Shown: positions 1 through 11,610 of the stretch, in pieces
How the letters are laid out: each line of letters begins with the position of its first letter
How positions within the stretch are numbered: position 1 is the stretch's first letter
NCBI RefSeq assembly: GCF_002964575.1
Contig: NZ_POQQ01000060.1
Coordinates: 1 to 64,000 of the forward strand
Origin: Streptococcus suis
GTDB taxonomy: Bacteria; Bacillota; Bacilli; Lactobacillales; Streptococcaceae
Direction: 5' to 3'
DNA length: 64,000 nt
Notes under the pieces: model-generated
The model's database searches: none
Told to the model about the DNA's origin: nothing
What the model saw: only the letters and a program-made list of their open reading frames with translations
Program-made: the position numbers and the translations under genes

Positions 1-189
1 TTACTTACTTTTCTAGTCATGATTTATCTCTTGGTTTTTTCTGCCCAAAAATTGGCACAAGTCCCTTCTGTTGGAGAAACTTTGGAAAAATATAGCAGAT
101 GGTTTATTGCCGTTGTCTATTTAGGATTGGGGATGTATATCCTGATTGAAAACAACAGCTTTGACATGCTACGGGCTGTGTTAGGCTAG
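1..189 (+). CDS. cadD: CadD-family cadmium resistance transporter, C-terminal end
   Basis: The window opens inside this gene, so only the last 62 codons are seen, ending at a TAG at 187-189. The visible part has two hydrophobic segments (LLTFLVMIYLLVFSAQKLA and WFIAVVYLGLGMYILIEN) around a short polar loop, as in the last two membrane helices of CadD-type small cadmium exporters. The identity relies mainly on the gene that follows 11 bases later, a CadX/CadC-type metal sensor; cadD-cadX pairs are a known streptococcal and staphylococcal cadmium resistance operon. The N-terminal part cannot be judged. Confidence 0.75.
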   Translation, partial: LLTFLVMIYLLVFSAQKLAQVPSVGETLEKYSRWFIAVVYLGLGMYILIENNSFDMLRAVLG

Positions 190-200
190 GAGAAAAAATT

Positions 201-539
201 ATGAAAAAAGATAGTATCTGTCAAGTGGATGTTATTAATCAACAAAATGTTACAACTGCAACGAACTACCTTGAAAAGGAAAAAGTCCAAAAATCACTTC
301 GCATTTTGTCAAAATTTACCGATAATAAACAGATAAATATCATCTTTTATCTCCTTGCTGTTGAAGAACTCTGTGTCTGTGATATAGCCTGTTTACTAAA
401 TCTCAGTATGGCATCTGCCTCCCACCATCTTCGTAAACTAGCCAATCAAAACATCTTGGATACTAGAAGAGAGGGGAAAATTATATATTATTTTATAAAA
501 GATGAGGAAATCAGAGATTTTTTTAATCAACTAGGATAA
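201..539 (+). CDS. cadX: ArsR/SmtB-type cadmium-responsive regulator CadX
   Basis: 112-residue winged-helix metal sensor. The motif ELCVCDIACLLN (about residues 56-67) carries the paired cysteines of the alpha-3 metal site of the CadC/CadX family, and an N-terminal Cys (residue 7) may add a further ligand. The recognition helix is MASASHHLRKLANQNIL. It follows cadD by 11 bases with a GGAGAAA ribosome site, so the two are co-transcribed. CadX proteins control cadD in response to Cd/Zn (family knowledge). The gene sits directly before an integrase tail, which suggests the cadDX pair arrived on a mobile element. Confidence 0.85.
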   Translation: MKKDSICQVDVINQQNVTTATNYLEKEKVQKSLRILSKFTDNKQINIIFYLLAVEELCVCDIACLLNLSMASASHHLRKLANQNILDTRREGKIIYYFIKDEEIRDFFNQLG

Positions 540-541
540 CA

Positions 542-628
542 ATGGATACTTACGCTGAATTAGCACCTCAACGAATGTTAGAAGCTGTGGGTATTTATCT
601 TGAAAAGATTGCTGAACTAACGCAATAA
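542..628 (+). pseudogene. Integrase C-terminal remnant
   Basis: Starting two bases after cadX, 28 codons encode MDTYAELAPQRMLEAV and a further short tail. They match the last 28 codons of the truncated tyrosine recombinase at 13743-14510, whose corresponding segment is MDTYAELAPKKIQNAV. The Tyr in DTYAEL is the catalytic nucleophile of tyrosine recombinases. Only the tail survives, so this is a scar of an integrase gene and not a working protein. The DNA after the stop codon also resembles the DNA after the other copy. Confidence 0.8.
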
Positions 629-890
629 CTACTCTACCATTCACTCTACCTTTTGCTAAGGAACATTACAAAAACGTTGATATATAAACATTTCTAACAG
701 CTAAAATAGACAATACTTAATCTTTACTGATGTGAAATAGGGATTCACTACACGTCAATTGGCGGTAGAAACCTTGATTTTAAGCGATTTTTGAAAGATG
801 AACTTTCATTACATTGCAGTACAAATCAGTCGAATCACTACCTTTTTCACTACCTTTTTTGAAATAAGTTTTTGATTCGGATAAGTAATA
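629..890. other. Non-coding stretch with attachment-site-like repeats
   Basis: No gene is seen here. The stretch holds CACTACC-type direct repeats at about 836-860, and near 709-730 a segment similar to 14606-14635 (a TTTACTGATGTGAAATA form against TTCACTGAGGTGAAATA). Together with the integrase tails upstream of each, this looks like the end of an integrative element and its flanking arm sites. It is an inference from the matched pair of sites; no exact core sequence could be fixed by eye. Confidence 0.45.
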
Positions 891-925
891 AAACCCACTG
901 GCTAATTAAAAGTCAGTGGGTTTTT
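891..925. terminator. Bidirectional terminator
   Basis: An inverted repeat (AACCCACTG and CAGTGGGTT with a 13-base loop) is flanked by A and T runs, between the convergent integrase remnant and the phosphoesterase gene. Confidence 0.75.
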
Positions 926-947
926 GAGTGATTAGAAAGAAGTGAAG

Positions 948-1787
948 TTACGGATTAACAAGATCGACAATGATAAGTTCTGGGCGATTAAAGAATCTTG
1001 GTACTCGTGTAGATTCTTTGGCCAGACCCCTGCTTACAATAAAATGCGAATTTTCAACTTCATATAAACCACCTGCATATTTCGGAAGAAAACCTTGATT
1101 AGGTGCAAATACACCATTAACCAAATAAGGCACTCTCCATTGTCCTCCATGCGCATGACCAGATAACACTAAATCAAATCCATACTTTTGATAAGTATCA
1201 ATTAGTTCTGGTCGGTGCGCTAGTAAAACTTGGAAGTCAGTGCTTATTTGCCTCCTTTTTATGTCTTCAAGTTGGTCTAGCAAATTCTCACTAGTATCAT
1301 ACTTTTGAAAATATTCAGGATCATCAATGCCTGAAATAGTGATGGACTGCCCCCTTACATCAACTCTACTACTATTTCCAGATAATACGACCACATGCTG
1401 TTGTCTCAGATGTTCCAGCATTTGATCATATCGATTACTCCATATTTCATGATTACCTGACACATAGTAAGTATGATTAAATTTTCCTAGCCCGCTTAAC
1501 AATTCTAGAGTTTTTCTGTCAGAAAGTTCATCATCAAAAATATCTCCACCTAATAAAATGATATCTGGCTCTTCTTTCTCTAATGTTTCCAAGATTTGTA
1601 TCTGATTTTTACCGTAATTTGATGAGTGTAAATCAGTGATTAGAGCAAGTCTGATTGGCTGAGATATTTTGGGACTGACAAGCCTGTAATGAGTTACTTG
1701 AAGCCGACTGTCAAAACCTAAAGCAAGAAAAATTAGGATACAAATAAAAACAAAGCATCGTGGCTTAATATTTTTTAGTTTTTTCAT
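948..1787 (-). CDS. Membrane-anchored metallophosphoesterase (YkuE-like)
   Basis: 279 residues. An N-terminal hydrophobic segment (CFVFICILIFLALGF, about residues 11-25) anchors a calcineurin-like phosphoesterase domain facing outside. The metal-binding signatures are present in order: DLH (about residue 52), GGDIFDD, SGNHEIW, AHRPE and SGHAHGGQW. The family acts on phosphomonoester or phosphodiester substrates; YkuE-type proteins are found at the cell envelope. The substrate cannot be told from sequence. It stands alone with its own terminator downstream, before the lac genes. Confidence 0.85.
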   Translation of the reverse strand: MKKLKNIKPRCFVFICILIFLALGFDSRLQVTHYRLVSPKISQPIRLALITDLHSSNYGKNQIQILETLEKEEPDIILLGGDIFDDELSDRKTLELLSGLGKFNHTYYVSGNHEIWSNRYDQMLEHLRQQHVVVLSGNSSRVDVRGQSITISGIDDPEYFQKYDTSENLLDQLEDIKRRQISTDFQVLLAHRPELIDTYQKYGFDLVLSGHAHGGQWRVPYLVNGVFAPNQGFLPKYAGGLYEVENSHFIVSRGLAKESTRVPRFFNRPELIIVDLVNP

Positions 1788-1838
1788 TATTCGAACTATT
1801 TTACCAAATTTCTGTAACGAATAAACATTTTCAAAAGG

Positions 1839-2732
1839 TTACTCAATAATAATATCAAAATATTTTGTATCAACCTCTTTTGGAGCAACGTAACTAATAT
1901 TTCGTTTGGCATTGAATATGTCAGATTCTTCCAATGATGTAGAGAGTCCGCTCCATGGTTCTAATGCGATAAAGGGACTCTGATTTGTAGTTGACCAAAT
2001 CACTAAATATGGAAAATCATCAAATGCAATCGAAAGTTTCTTCTGATGATTTTTTGATTTCAAGGTTACCTTTCGTGATGCTAACTGATCCAATGTTATG
2101 GCATCATGCTCAAACAGTTGATAGGACAAGTCCAAGGTCTTCTGATTTTCCAAGAATGGCCGGCGATCTTGCAGATCAAGTAAGCCAGTTTCTGGAAAAC
2201 TTCTAGGTACTGTACAAGATTCTACTTTTTCAAATTCTAAATAATAGTCTTCATAACTCTCACCATCCAACAAGGGACAATTAAAACCTGGGTGACCACC
2301 AATAAAGTAAGGTAGCTTTCTATGTCCCTCAAGGTTTTTCACCCGATATTCAGTTCGAATTGTATTGCCAAGTAGTGAGTAGTTAATCGAAAGTTCAAAT
2401 TCAAAAGGGTAATTTTTTACGGTTTCTTCGTTTGATGAAATAGAAAATTCTAAAGAGTTTTCAGTACTATTTACATTTTTGAACATCATTTTTCGCACAA
2501 GTCCATGCCTCGGAATTGTGCCTGTAAATGTCGGTCTTTCTGCAGGTTCATAGATAGCCCAATCATTTCGTAAACTTCCACAAATCGGAAATAGAACTGG
2601 TGCTTGACCGCTCCAATAGGTCGGATCACCTTGCCAAAGATATTCGATACCATCCTTGTCTTTAATAGAAATAATTTGTCCACCTAATTCAGAAAATTGT
2701 ACTGTTAAGTTCTCATTTTTTAATTCGAGCAT
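1839..2732 (-). CDS. lacX: Aldose 1-epimerase-like protein LacX
   Basis: 297-residue galactose mutarotase fold protein. It carries the family features GGHPGFNCPL (catalytic His region) and EPWSGL near the C-terminus with the catalytic Glu. It is the last gene of the lac cluster, as in lactococcal and other streptococcal lac operons where it is named lacX. It is separated from lacG by a hairpin at 2758-2788, so its expression may be lower than that of lacG. It probably interconverts sugar anomers during lactose or galactose use; its exact role in these operons is not settled. Confidence 0.85.
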   Translation of the reverse strand: MLELKNENLTVQFSELGGQIISIKDKDGIEYLWQGDPTYWSGQAPVLFPICGSLRNDWAIYEPAERPTFTGTIPRHGLVRKMMFKNVNSTENSLEFSISSNEETVKNYPFEFELSINYSLLGNTIRTEYRVKNLEGHRKLPYFIGGHPGFNCPLLDGESYEDYYLEFEKVESCTVPRSFPETGLLDLQDRRPFLENQKTLDLSYQLFEHDAITLDQLASRKVTLKSKNHQKKLSIAFDDFPYLVIWSTTNQSPFIALEPWSGLSTSLEESDIFNAKRNISYVAPKEVDTKYFDIIIE

Positions 2733-2757
2733 AAAAACTGCCTCCCTTATATGAAAA

Positions 2758-2788
2758 CAAGGATGCTAACTTGAGCTAAGCATCCTTG
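2758..2788 (-). terminator. lacG-lacX intergenic terminator
   Basis: Read on the minus strand, CAAGGATGCT and AGCATCCTTG form a 10-bp stem followed by TTTTC. It lies 11 bases after lacG and before the lacX start. Confidence 0.7.
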
Positions 2789-2798
2789 TATTACTTTT

Positions 2799-4439
<1,641 letters not shown>

Positions 4440-4443
<4 letters not shown>

Positions 4444-6119
4444 AACTGTTGTTTGACAAAGTCAAGAGCACCTTGACCATCTCGTGTGAGTTTAATGTAT
4501 TGAGCCCCTTCAGTTTTGGCAAGTTTAATACCCAATGCATCAGTTTCTTGTTTAATGTCATCGTAGTTTGATGCTACTTGAGGTGCAAGGATGACTAATT
4601 GATACTCTGGCAAAATCTCACGGTGTGCCCCATAACTTCCTGCTGTAGCTGTAACTGGAACACCATATTCTTTTGCAGCTTTCGTTAGAGCGTTGGCAAG
4701 TAATCCACTTGTACCACCCCCTGCACAAAGTACCAAAACATTTGTTTGTTCAGAAATTTCGGTGTCGACTGCAGCTTTTTCAAGAATAGCATCCGCTTTG
4801 GCAGTATTGAAATTAGCTGCCACTTTCTCTTTCAAGCTATTTTCAACTTTCCCTGATTGTTCTTCAGCAAGAATTTGCTCATCGTAAACTTTCAAGAATG
4901 GATAATAGATAAGTACATCGACAACTACCAATAAGATAGCTAGTGCAAAGGCTAGTGGAGCAAAGTTTGTTCCCATTACAATCCCCAATGGTCCTGGAGT
5001 TGTCCATGCTAAGTTGACGCTGAAACTATTCATTTTTAACGTATCAACAAAGAATTTGAAAATCCATACGTTAGCAATTGGAGCTAAGATGAATGGAACA
5101 AAGAATACTGGGTTGAGTACAAGTGGTGCACCGAACAAGATCGGTTCATTTACACCAAAGAAAGTTGGAACAACTGAAGCACGTCCAATTGCTTTATTTC
5201 GTTTAGACTTAGTCAACCACATAAACATGAATGGCACAACCAAGGTAGCACCTGTACCACCCATTGTTACGATAAACATTTGAGTACCTGAAGTCAGGAT
5301 TTTGTCCGCATGTTGACCCGCCTGTAGAAGCTGGAAGTTGGTTTCAATATTGGCATAAGTAATGGCTGCAATTGCTGGTTCCACAATAGATGGACCATGA
5401 ATCCCTACAAACCAGAACAAAGCATAGGCACCAAAGATAATGGTAATACCAACATAACCATCTGCGGCTGTAAATAGAGGCTCAAATAATTTCAGGATCG
5501 CCTCAGCCACGTTTGTTCCAAGGAATTGACGTGTCACAAGATCAATTCCATACAAGACAAAGATAGACAATGCATATGGAATTACATCTTTAAATGCCTG
5601 GGATACGTTCGGTGGAACTTCGTCTGGCATACGAATGGTGACATTGTTTTTCACACAGACCTTATAGATATTAACCGTAATGAAGGCTGCCAGAAAAGCT
5701 GTCAAAAGTCCCTTAGTTCCCATGTAACCATTGGCAAATCCACCTTCAATACCATCAGAAGCCAGTAATAAGAAACCTGAAATTGAGGCAATCATTGTTG
5801 AAATGAAGTTGATTTGATTGGTTTTTGGCAATTGACGGTTAAACGCATCTGTCAAAGATTTTGCGGTCGTTCCTGCAACTAAGACAGCTACAATACCCAT
5901 TGTATAACCGTAAGGTTTCATGATAGCTGCAACTGCTTCATCTGACCAAGTAAAACCAAAGATATTAGGTACAAATGCTACCATTAGAAAGATACTTGAG
6001 AACAAGATAACCGGCATGGCAGCGATAAAACCATCACGGATAGCCCTTAAATAAGGGTTTCTCGAAATCTTTTCAAAGAAAGGCTTCCCTTTCTCAATGA
6101 ATTCAATCAATTTATTCAT
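4440..6119 (-). CDS. lacE: Lactose-specific PTS EIICB component LacE
   Basis: 559-residue membrane permease and phosphotransfer protein. The N-terminal EIIC domain (about residues 1-410) has many hydrophobic helices and the [14 protein letters not shown] motif. The C-terminal EIIB domain starts about residue 455 with [18 protein letters not shown], whose Cys is the phosphorylation site. It imports lactose as lactose-6-phosphate using phosphate passed from LacF. The start codon adjoins the lacF stop codon at 6119, which points to translational coupling. Confidence 0.96.
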
Positions 6120-6436
6120 TATTTATCACCTCGTTTGTAAAGTTCAATCATATGACTCATCATATCTTTCAATAATAATGTCGTCATGAGATGGTCTTGG
6201 CCATGCATGAGCGTCACACTAAAGGCTAAATCCTCACCAGCTGCTTCTTTCTGCAACAAACTTGTCTGAGCATGGTGGGCTTCAACAATACAAGCATTGG
6301 CAGCTTCAACTAGTTCTTCTGCTTTTGCATAGTCGCCTTTTTGAGCAGCAGCCAGTGCCTCCATCAAACGAGAACGGGCATCACCAGCGAATGCCACAAT
6401 CTCAAAACCTAATAACGTAATTTCTTCTCTGTTCAT
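6119..6436 (-). CDS. lacF: Lactose-specific PTS EIIA component LacF
   Basis: 105-residue soluble helical protein, the usual EIIA-Lac length. The phosphorylated His lies in [12 protein letters not shown] near residue 78, and AHHAQTSLL carries further conserved His residues. It takes phosphate from HPr and hands it to the EIIB domain of LacE. The start is preceded by TAGGAGGTTCATATT. It is placed between lacT and lacE, as in other streptococcal lac operons. Confidence 0.96.
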   Translation of the reverse strand: MNREEITLLGFEIVAFAGDARSRLMEALAAAQKGDYAKAEELVEAANACIVEAHHAQTSLLQKEAAGEDLAFSVTLMHGQDHLMTTLLLKDMMSHMIELYKRGDK

Positions 6437-6460
6437 AATATGAACCTCCTATTTTTTATG

Positions 6461-6562
6461 TACTCAATGGAAATACCATTCAGACTAGGCGACGAAAACG
6501 TAGATAGAACTAAAGTTCATCAAGTTGAGGCAACAACGTCTGAATTGGATTTACGAAGAGTA
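6461..6562. repeat. BOX-like element between lacT and lacF
   Basis: The stretch starts with TACTCAATGGAAAT and ends with TTACGAAGAGTA, the same ends as the larger repeat at 26247-26451 (TACTCAATGAAAATC and TTTTCGAAGAGTA). It also shares an ACAACGTCTG segment. These are the ends of streptococcal BOX-type repeats. It lies inside the lac transcript. Confidence 0.65.
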
Positions 6563-6566
6563 TGAT

Positions 6567-7400
6567 TTACAATAACCGTTGAATATGTAACACAATATAG
6601 AACCTTTCACTATCATTTACTGGCTCATCAACCAATGATGTAATCATCTCAAAAATCTGACTTCCAACCTGATGGGCTCTTGGATTCTGGAGCTTGATGT
6701 ACTGTTCCAAACTAGCAATCGATTCATTTGACTGATGGGATCTATCTAAGTAATTCAGAAAATAGGACAAATGAATCATAAAGCGATCATAAAAATTGCT
6801 ATTTTCTTTTGTGCGTTTAATCCCATTCTCTATCAAAATTTGTTCAACCTCAGCAATAATTTTCTTACTGATGTCATGTTCTTCACTTGTGGGATGAATG
6901 GTTTCACCTTTTGCATTGATTAAGTGAAGTGCAATTCTACCAATCTCATCATTTGGAAAATCATTTAGCAACTTTTCACGAAACATAGCTAAGGCTTCAC
7001 GCGCCATTTTATATTCCAATGGATATTCGGCTGAAATATTGGGTAGTCTACTTTCTTGATAGGTATTCTTTAAAACCGCCTGATATGCACAATAGATATG
7101 ATCTGTCAGTGTCACATATAGATATTCTTGTACAGGGTAATGATAAGTTTCTACCAGATGATTAATAACCGTGTAGGTTGCCGAAATAAAATCTAATGGA
7201 ATATCTTTTAATAAGGTTAGAAAATTTTCTTTGGCCTCATCATTTTTTAGTGAAAAAATATTTTCTATCTTGTCCTTAACAATTAAATCCCCTTTTTTCT
7301 TTTGAAAGGTTATACCTAATCCCATCACGACTGCCTGTTCCCCATGTTCATTCTTCACCAGGGCAGCGTTATTATTTAGTGACTGTATAATCCTAAACAT
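6567..7400 (-). CDS. lacT: BglG/LicT-family antiterminator LacT
   Basis: 277 residues. An N-terminal RNA-binding CAT domain (about residues 1-55, MFRIIQSLNNNAALVKNEHG) is followed by two PTS regulation domains; conserved His residues are seen in VINHLVETYH, LTDHIYCAY, IALHLINAKGE and YIVLHIQRL. The protein binds a ribonucleic antiterminator in the leader just upstream (7423-7480) to prevent a terminator from forming, and its activity is set by PTS phosphorylation. It lies between lacD and lacF and should control the PTS genes that follow. Confidence 0.93.
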   Translation of the reverse strand: MFRIIQSLNNNAALVKNEHGEQAVVMGLGITFQKKKGDLIVKDKIENIFSLKNDEAKENFLTLLKDIPLDFISATYTVINHLVETYHYPVQEYLYVTLTDHIYCAYQAVLKNTYQESRLPNISAEYPLEYKMAREALAMFREKLLNDFPNDEIGRIALHLINAKGETIHPTSEEHDISKKIIAEVEQILIENGIKRTKENSNFYDRFMIHLSYFLNYLDRSHQSNESIASLEQYIKLQNPRAHQVGSQIFEMITSLVDEPVNDSERFYIVLHIQRLL

Positions 7401-7422
7401 ATATCCCTCCTATATTTTTAAG

Positions 7423-7480
7423 CAAAAAAAGACTACAAACAAACCGAGAATATCCTACTCTCAAATCCATTTGTAGTCTT
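7423..7480 (-). promoter_or_regulatory. LacT antiterminator target and terminator in the lacT leader
   Basis: On the minus strand, AAGACTACAAA and TTTGTAGTCTT form an 11-bp stem ending in a run of seven T, a classical terminator. Between the arms, a GGATTTGAGAG...TTCTCGG segment can form the alternative hairpin (GAGA with TCTC) expected for a ribonucleic antiterminator of BglG-family proteins. Placement just before lacT fits control of lacTFEG by LacT. The exact antiterminator borders are inferred. Confidence 0.7.
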
Positions 7481-7588
7481 GCCTAATCGAATTAGTTACA
7501 ATCCACTCTATTCTTGCTGATGAGATTATTATAGCATATTCTCAGAAAATGTAAACCCTTTCTTTTAAGAAAATGGTTATTTTTTCAA

Positions 7589-8566
7589 TTATTTTTCTAG
7601 CCAAGAAGTTGCTGTTTGAGACAAGACTGCATCAAGTCCCTCGATATTTTCACGACCAACAGTTCGTAACCATTCACGTGCTGCTTCTTCACCTTGTTCA
7701 ATATAGACTGGCACAACACCCGCCCACGTCGCACGACCACAGAGAACACCGTTAAATTTAGCACCTGCTTCATGTGCAAACACTAGTGTATCTTGGAAAA
7801 GCTTAGCAGAAACACCTGCACTTAGATAAATGTAGGGCAAATGAGTTGATGCTTCTTGTTGACGGAAATATTCGGCTGCTTCTTCTTTTGTATAGACGAC
7901 TTCCCCTGTTCCAAAGCCTTCTACAAAATTCATGTTTACAGGTACTTCTACCTTGAGAACATCTACTCCAAAACGTTCATCCGAAAAGACTTTCATGGCT
8001 TCATTTACTTTTCGAGGTTTGACTTTTGCAAATTCCACACTGGCATTGTCTTCAATCGTTTCATCATAGCTCAAAATTTCCAAGAAGAATGGTAAACCTT
8101 CAGCCTGACATTCTGAACCCAATCGTTCAATATAGGCATGTTTTTGAAGGTTGACATATCGGTCTCCATCAACATCATAATAGAGTAAGAACTTGATAGC
8201 ATCTGCCCCTTCTTCTTTTAGTCGTTTTACAGACCACTCCACTAGGCAATCTGGTAAGCGACTAGTAGAGCTGGTATCATAGCCAGTTTTTTCATAAGCT
8301 AGGAGCAAACCGCACTGTTCGTCACGGGCGCGTGATGCTGGCAAACCAAATTCAGGATCTAACAGAATTGAGGAAGAAAACTGTGTTAATTCCTCTGAAA
8401 CTAGTTTCTTTAGTTCTTCCATCTGCTCCACAGTAGGTTCTTCTGTCTGATGTTTTGCCATCATTTTTTTCAGGGCTCCACGTTGGTCAAATGCTAAAGC
8501 TGAAATAATACCTGCTTCATTGCTTACTTTTTCCATGTATTTTCTTTTATCTGCTGTTGCTACCAT
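7589..8566 (-). CDS. lacD: Tagatose-1,6-bisphosphate aldolase LacD
   Basis: 325 residues from the ATG at 8566 ([14 protein letters not shown]), the normal LacD length; a longer frame to 8611 would run into lacC and is not supported. The class I aldolase features [14 protein letters not shown] and [10 protein letters not shown] (Lys in the active site region) are visible. It cleaves tagatose-1,6-bisphosphate to glyceraldehyde-3-phosphate and dihydroxyacetone phosphate. It starts right after lacC ends, so it is translationally coupled. Confidence 0.96.
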   Translation of the reverse strand: MVATADKRKYMEKVSNEAGIISALAFDQRGALKKMMAKHQTEEPTVEQMEELKKLVSEELTQFSSSILLDPEFGLPASRARDEQCGLLLAYEKTGYDTSSTSRLPDCLVEWSVKRLKEEGADAIKFLLYYDVDGDRYVNLQKHAYIERLGSECQAEGLPFFLEILSYDETIEDNASVEFAKVKPRKVNEAMKVFSDERFGVDVLKVEVPVNMNFVEGFGTGEVVYTKEEAAEYFRQQEASTHLPYIYLSAGVSAKLFQDTLVFAHEAGAKFNGVLCGRATWAGVVPVYIEQGEEAAREWLRTVGRENIEGLDAVLSQTATSWLEK

Positions 8567-8567
8567 A

Positions 8568-9500
8568 TTATACCTCTTCGACTTCGATTTGAGAATACAA
8601 CGATTCTGCATTTTCTAAATTGACGTAACCCGTCTGTTCTTCCTGGGCATTTAACATGCCTAAAACATTAGCATTTTTTAATAATTCTGCTTCAGGTAAA
8701 GCATGTACCAAACCTGCTGCAATACCTGCAACAGTTGAATCTCCTGATCCTACTGGATTGACGACTTTGATTTTTGGAATTCTGACACGATAGAACTTGT
8801 CATTGTGCTTGGCAAAAGCCCCCTGTGCCCCTAATGAGACGACTATCCACTCAATTCCTTGAAAAAGTTGACCAGACAACACTGATTTCAACTCTCGAAT
8901 ATCATCAGTAACTTCTTTACCAATCAGTTGTGATAACTCCTCTGTATTCGGCTTAATCACAGTCGGCTTCTGCTGGCTTTCTAAAACGTTTTTCAGCGCC
9001 TCACCAGAACAATCCAAAACAACAGCTACACCGAATTTTTTACAAAGTTCTACAATCTCAACATAATAATTGCTAGCAAGTCCCTTAGGCAAACTTCCTG
9101 AAATGACAACTACATCTACATTATTCAGGATGATTTCAAGATGTTCTATAAAATTCAAGGCTTCATGTTCTTGAATAGTTGGTCCTTGTTCTAAAATCTC
9201 CGTCTGTTTGCCATCATGAAGAACCGCAATACAGTTACGTGTTTCGCTCCCAATTTCCACAAAGGAATTTTTAATATCCTTTCGAGTGAGTTGTTTCTTT
9301 ACATAACTTCCAATCTCACCGCCAATAAAGCCTGTTGCTACAACATCTTCACCGATTTGTTTCAAAACTCGTGTGACATTGAGCCCCTTGCCTCCAGCTG
9401 TTTTTTGAACTTTTTCTACTCGATTGACAGTATCCAAATGAAAGGTATCCAGTTGATAGGCAATATCAACGGACGGATTTAAAGTGATTGTCAAAATCAT
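8568..9500 (-). CDS. lacC: Tagatose-6-phosphate kinase LacC
   Basis: 310-residue PfkB-family sugar kinase. The first signature [15 protein letters not shown] (about residues 37-51) and the second signature [16 protein letters not shown] with the catalytic Asp near residue 254 are both intact. It phosphorylates tagatose-6-phosphate to the 1,6-bisphosphate for LacD. It lies 9 bases after lacB in the lacABCD order. Confidence 0.96.
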   Translation of the reverse strand: MILTITLNPSVDIAYQLDTFHLDTVNRVEKVQKTAGGKGLNVTRVLKQIGEDVVATGFIGGEIGSYVKKQLTRKDIKNSFVEIGSETRNCIAVLHDGKQTEILEQGPTIQEHEALNFIEHLEIILNNVDVVVISGSLPKGLASNYYVEIVELCKKFGVAVVLDCSGEALKNVLESQQKPTVIKPNTEELSQLIGKEVTDDIRELKSVLSGQLFQGIEWIVVSLGAQGAFAKHNDKFYRVRIPKIKVVNPVGSGDSTVAGIAAGLVHALPEAELLKNANVLGMLNAQEEQTGYVNLENAESLYSQIEVEEV

Positions 9501-9509
9501 GTGAGCCTC

Positions 9510-10028
<519 letters not shown>

Positions 10029-10051
10029 TTATTCTCCTTTGTTTACAACAA

Positions 10052-10474
10052 TTAGCACATTTTATTTAGCATATCGACACGAATTTGGTGACGGCCGCCA
10101 TCATACTCACCTTCAACAAATCCTTTAACGATATTTTTAGCAATTCCCTCTCCTACAATCTCACTACCGATTGTAATAATACGCGAATTGTTATGTCCTC
10201 TTGTCATATAGGCAGAACGTTCGTCTGAAACTTCTGCAGCGATCATGCCTTTGACTTTAGTTGCGGTCATAAATGGACCAACACCATAAGCATCAATCAC
10301 AATGCCAAGATTTCCTTCCTCTTGATTAACTTCTGCAACTACTGCCAAAGTTGTATCAACAAAATCACTTCCATCACTGACATCTTTAAAGTCATATGAT
10401 TTTTCTAGCAAATAATCTTTAATAACGTCTTTTAGTTTTGAGCCCGCTGGATCAGCACCGATAATGATTGTCAT
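10052..10474 (-). CDS. lacA: Galactose-6-phosphate isomerase subunit LacA
   Basis: 140-residue RpiB-fold protein, first gene of the lac operon. It starts [20 protein letters not shown] and has the [18 protein letters not shown] loop, in which the LacB-type Cys is absent, as usual for LacA. It forms a complex with LacB. A strong promoter lies about 100 bases upstream (10574-10602). Confidence 0.95.
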   Translation of the reverse strand: MTIIIGADPAGSKLKDVIKDYLLEKSYDFKDVSDGSDFVDTTLAVVAEVNQEEGNLGIVIDAYGVGPFMTATKVKGMIAAEVSDERSAYMTRGHNNSRIITIGSEIVGEGIAKNIVKGFVEGEYDGGRHQIRVDMLNKMC

Positions 10475-10544
10475 AACTTATCTCCTAACAAAAATAGAAA
10501 GTTGTAGCCATATTTGGCAGAAAATCTTTGTTTTGCAAAACTTA

Positions 10545-10560
10545 GAAAAAGCGTTTTCGC
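10545..10560. promoter_or_regulatory. cre-like CcpA site in the lacA leader
   Basis: The segment GAAAAAGCGTTTTCGC is close to the catabolite-response consensus (central A-GCG-TTTTC). It lies just downstream of the lac -10 box, where CcpA binding would block transcription when glucose is present. Confidence 0.6.
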
Positions 10561-10573
10561 TTTTTATGTTTAA

Positions 10574-10602
10574 ATTATACAACCAAAAAAACATAAAGTC
10601 AA
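10574..10602 (-). promoter_or_regulatory. lacA operon promoter
   Basis: On the minus strand, TTGACT (10602-10597) and TATAAT (10579-10574) are separated by 17 bases. The surrounding 60 bases are very AT-rich with repeated TGTTT/AAACA tracts of the kind bound by LacR, so LacR repression here is likely. Confidence 0.8.
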
Positions 10603-10646
10603 CATATTTTGTTTTATTTTTGTTTATTTTTTTCGTATACAAACAA

Positions 10647-10672
10647 AAAACCAACATTCCGCTGTTGGTTTT
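10647..10672 (-). terminator. lacR terminator
   Basis: On the minus strand, AACCAACA and TGTTGGTT form an 8-bp stem followed by a T run, 8 bases after the lacR stop codon. Confidence 0.75.
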
Positions 10673-10679
10673 GATAACT

Positions 10680-11447
10680 TTATGATTTTGTAGTAATAAT
10701 TTCAATGTAGTTACTTAATAATTGGTAATTTTCATCCTTTGCATTCATATCTGTCACTAGAGCAGTTACATCATTCAAATCACAAAAAGAAGTAAAATCA
10801 TCTTTTCCAATTTTCGAGGCATCTAGCAGTAGATATTTTTCTAAAGAATGTTTAATGGCAATATTTTGCGTATAGGCTTCGGCTAGGGTAGAGGTCATGA
10901 CATCAGTTCCCTTAAGTCCGTTACCTGAAAAGAAAATCTTGCTGAATCGCATTTTTTCTAAACTTGTATTGGTAATTTCTCCTACAAAAGATTCTGTCAC
11001 TTGGCGATATTCCCCACCCAAGAGAAAGACTTGAAACTCCTCGGTCTTTTTTTGAGATAGGATGGTAAAAACAGGCATACAGTTTGTGATGACTGTTAGG
11101 CGAGGATTTTTAATGGCCTCAGCCAGAAAGGCCACTGTTGTTCCTGGACCTAAAAATACCGTGTCTCCATCTTCTATCAGTTGTGCAGCCCTTTCCGCTA
11201 TCTCTTGCTTGGCTTCCTTGTTCTGAATGTGTTTCTCAGAATGGGAATATTCCCGATATTGAAAAGCCTTATTACTTCTAGCACCGCCGTGAATTTTTGT
11301 TAAGACACCTTGCTCTTCCAATTCAATAAAATCACGTCGAACAGTCATATCAGTAACATTTAGCAATTCAACAATCTCAGAGATTCGAACTGTACCTTTT
11401 TTGTTTACCAATCGTGTAATTTCTTCTAGTCGTTCTCGTTTATTCAT
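10680..11447 (-). CDS. lacR: DeoR-family lactose repressor LacR
   Basis: 255 residues. The N-terminal DeoR helix-turn-helix (about residues 5-57, [21 protein letters not shown]) is followed by a sugar-phosphate-binding domain with [13 protein letters not shown], a phosphate-binding loop. LacR of this family represses lacABCD and is released by tagatose-6-phosphate (family knowledge). It is transcribed on its own in the same direction as the operon it controls and has its own terminator. Confidence 0.93.
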   Translation of the reverse strand: MNKRERLEEITRLVNKKGTVRISEIVELLNVTDMTVRRDFIELEEQGVLTKIHGGARSNKAFQYREYSHSEKHIQNKEAKQEIAERAAQLIEDGDTVFLGPGTTVAFLAEAIKNPRLTVITNCMPVFTILSQKKTEEFQVFLLGGEYRQVTESFVGEITNTSLEKMRFSKIFFSGNGLKGTDVMTSTLAEAYTQNIAIKHSLEKYLLLDASKIGKDDFTSFCDLNDVTALVTDMNAKDENYQLLSNYIEIITTKS

Positions 11448-11610
11448 GTTTAATCCTTTGTTGTTTTATTACATTATATCAAAAATAAACAAGAAGATGT
11501 TGGAATTTTGAACATTTATACTAGGTGAATTGAAGCTTCTTATCCAAATCTCAGTTCAGAAATTTTTTACATCATTAAGATAGAGCCAAGCCCTTCTTTG
11601 ATAAAGGTTA

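Noticed and set aside
10464..10705. Small frames in both directions in the lacR-lacA gap
   Set aside because: The region is AT-rich promoter and terminator DNA; the frames have no ribosome sites.
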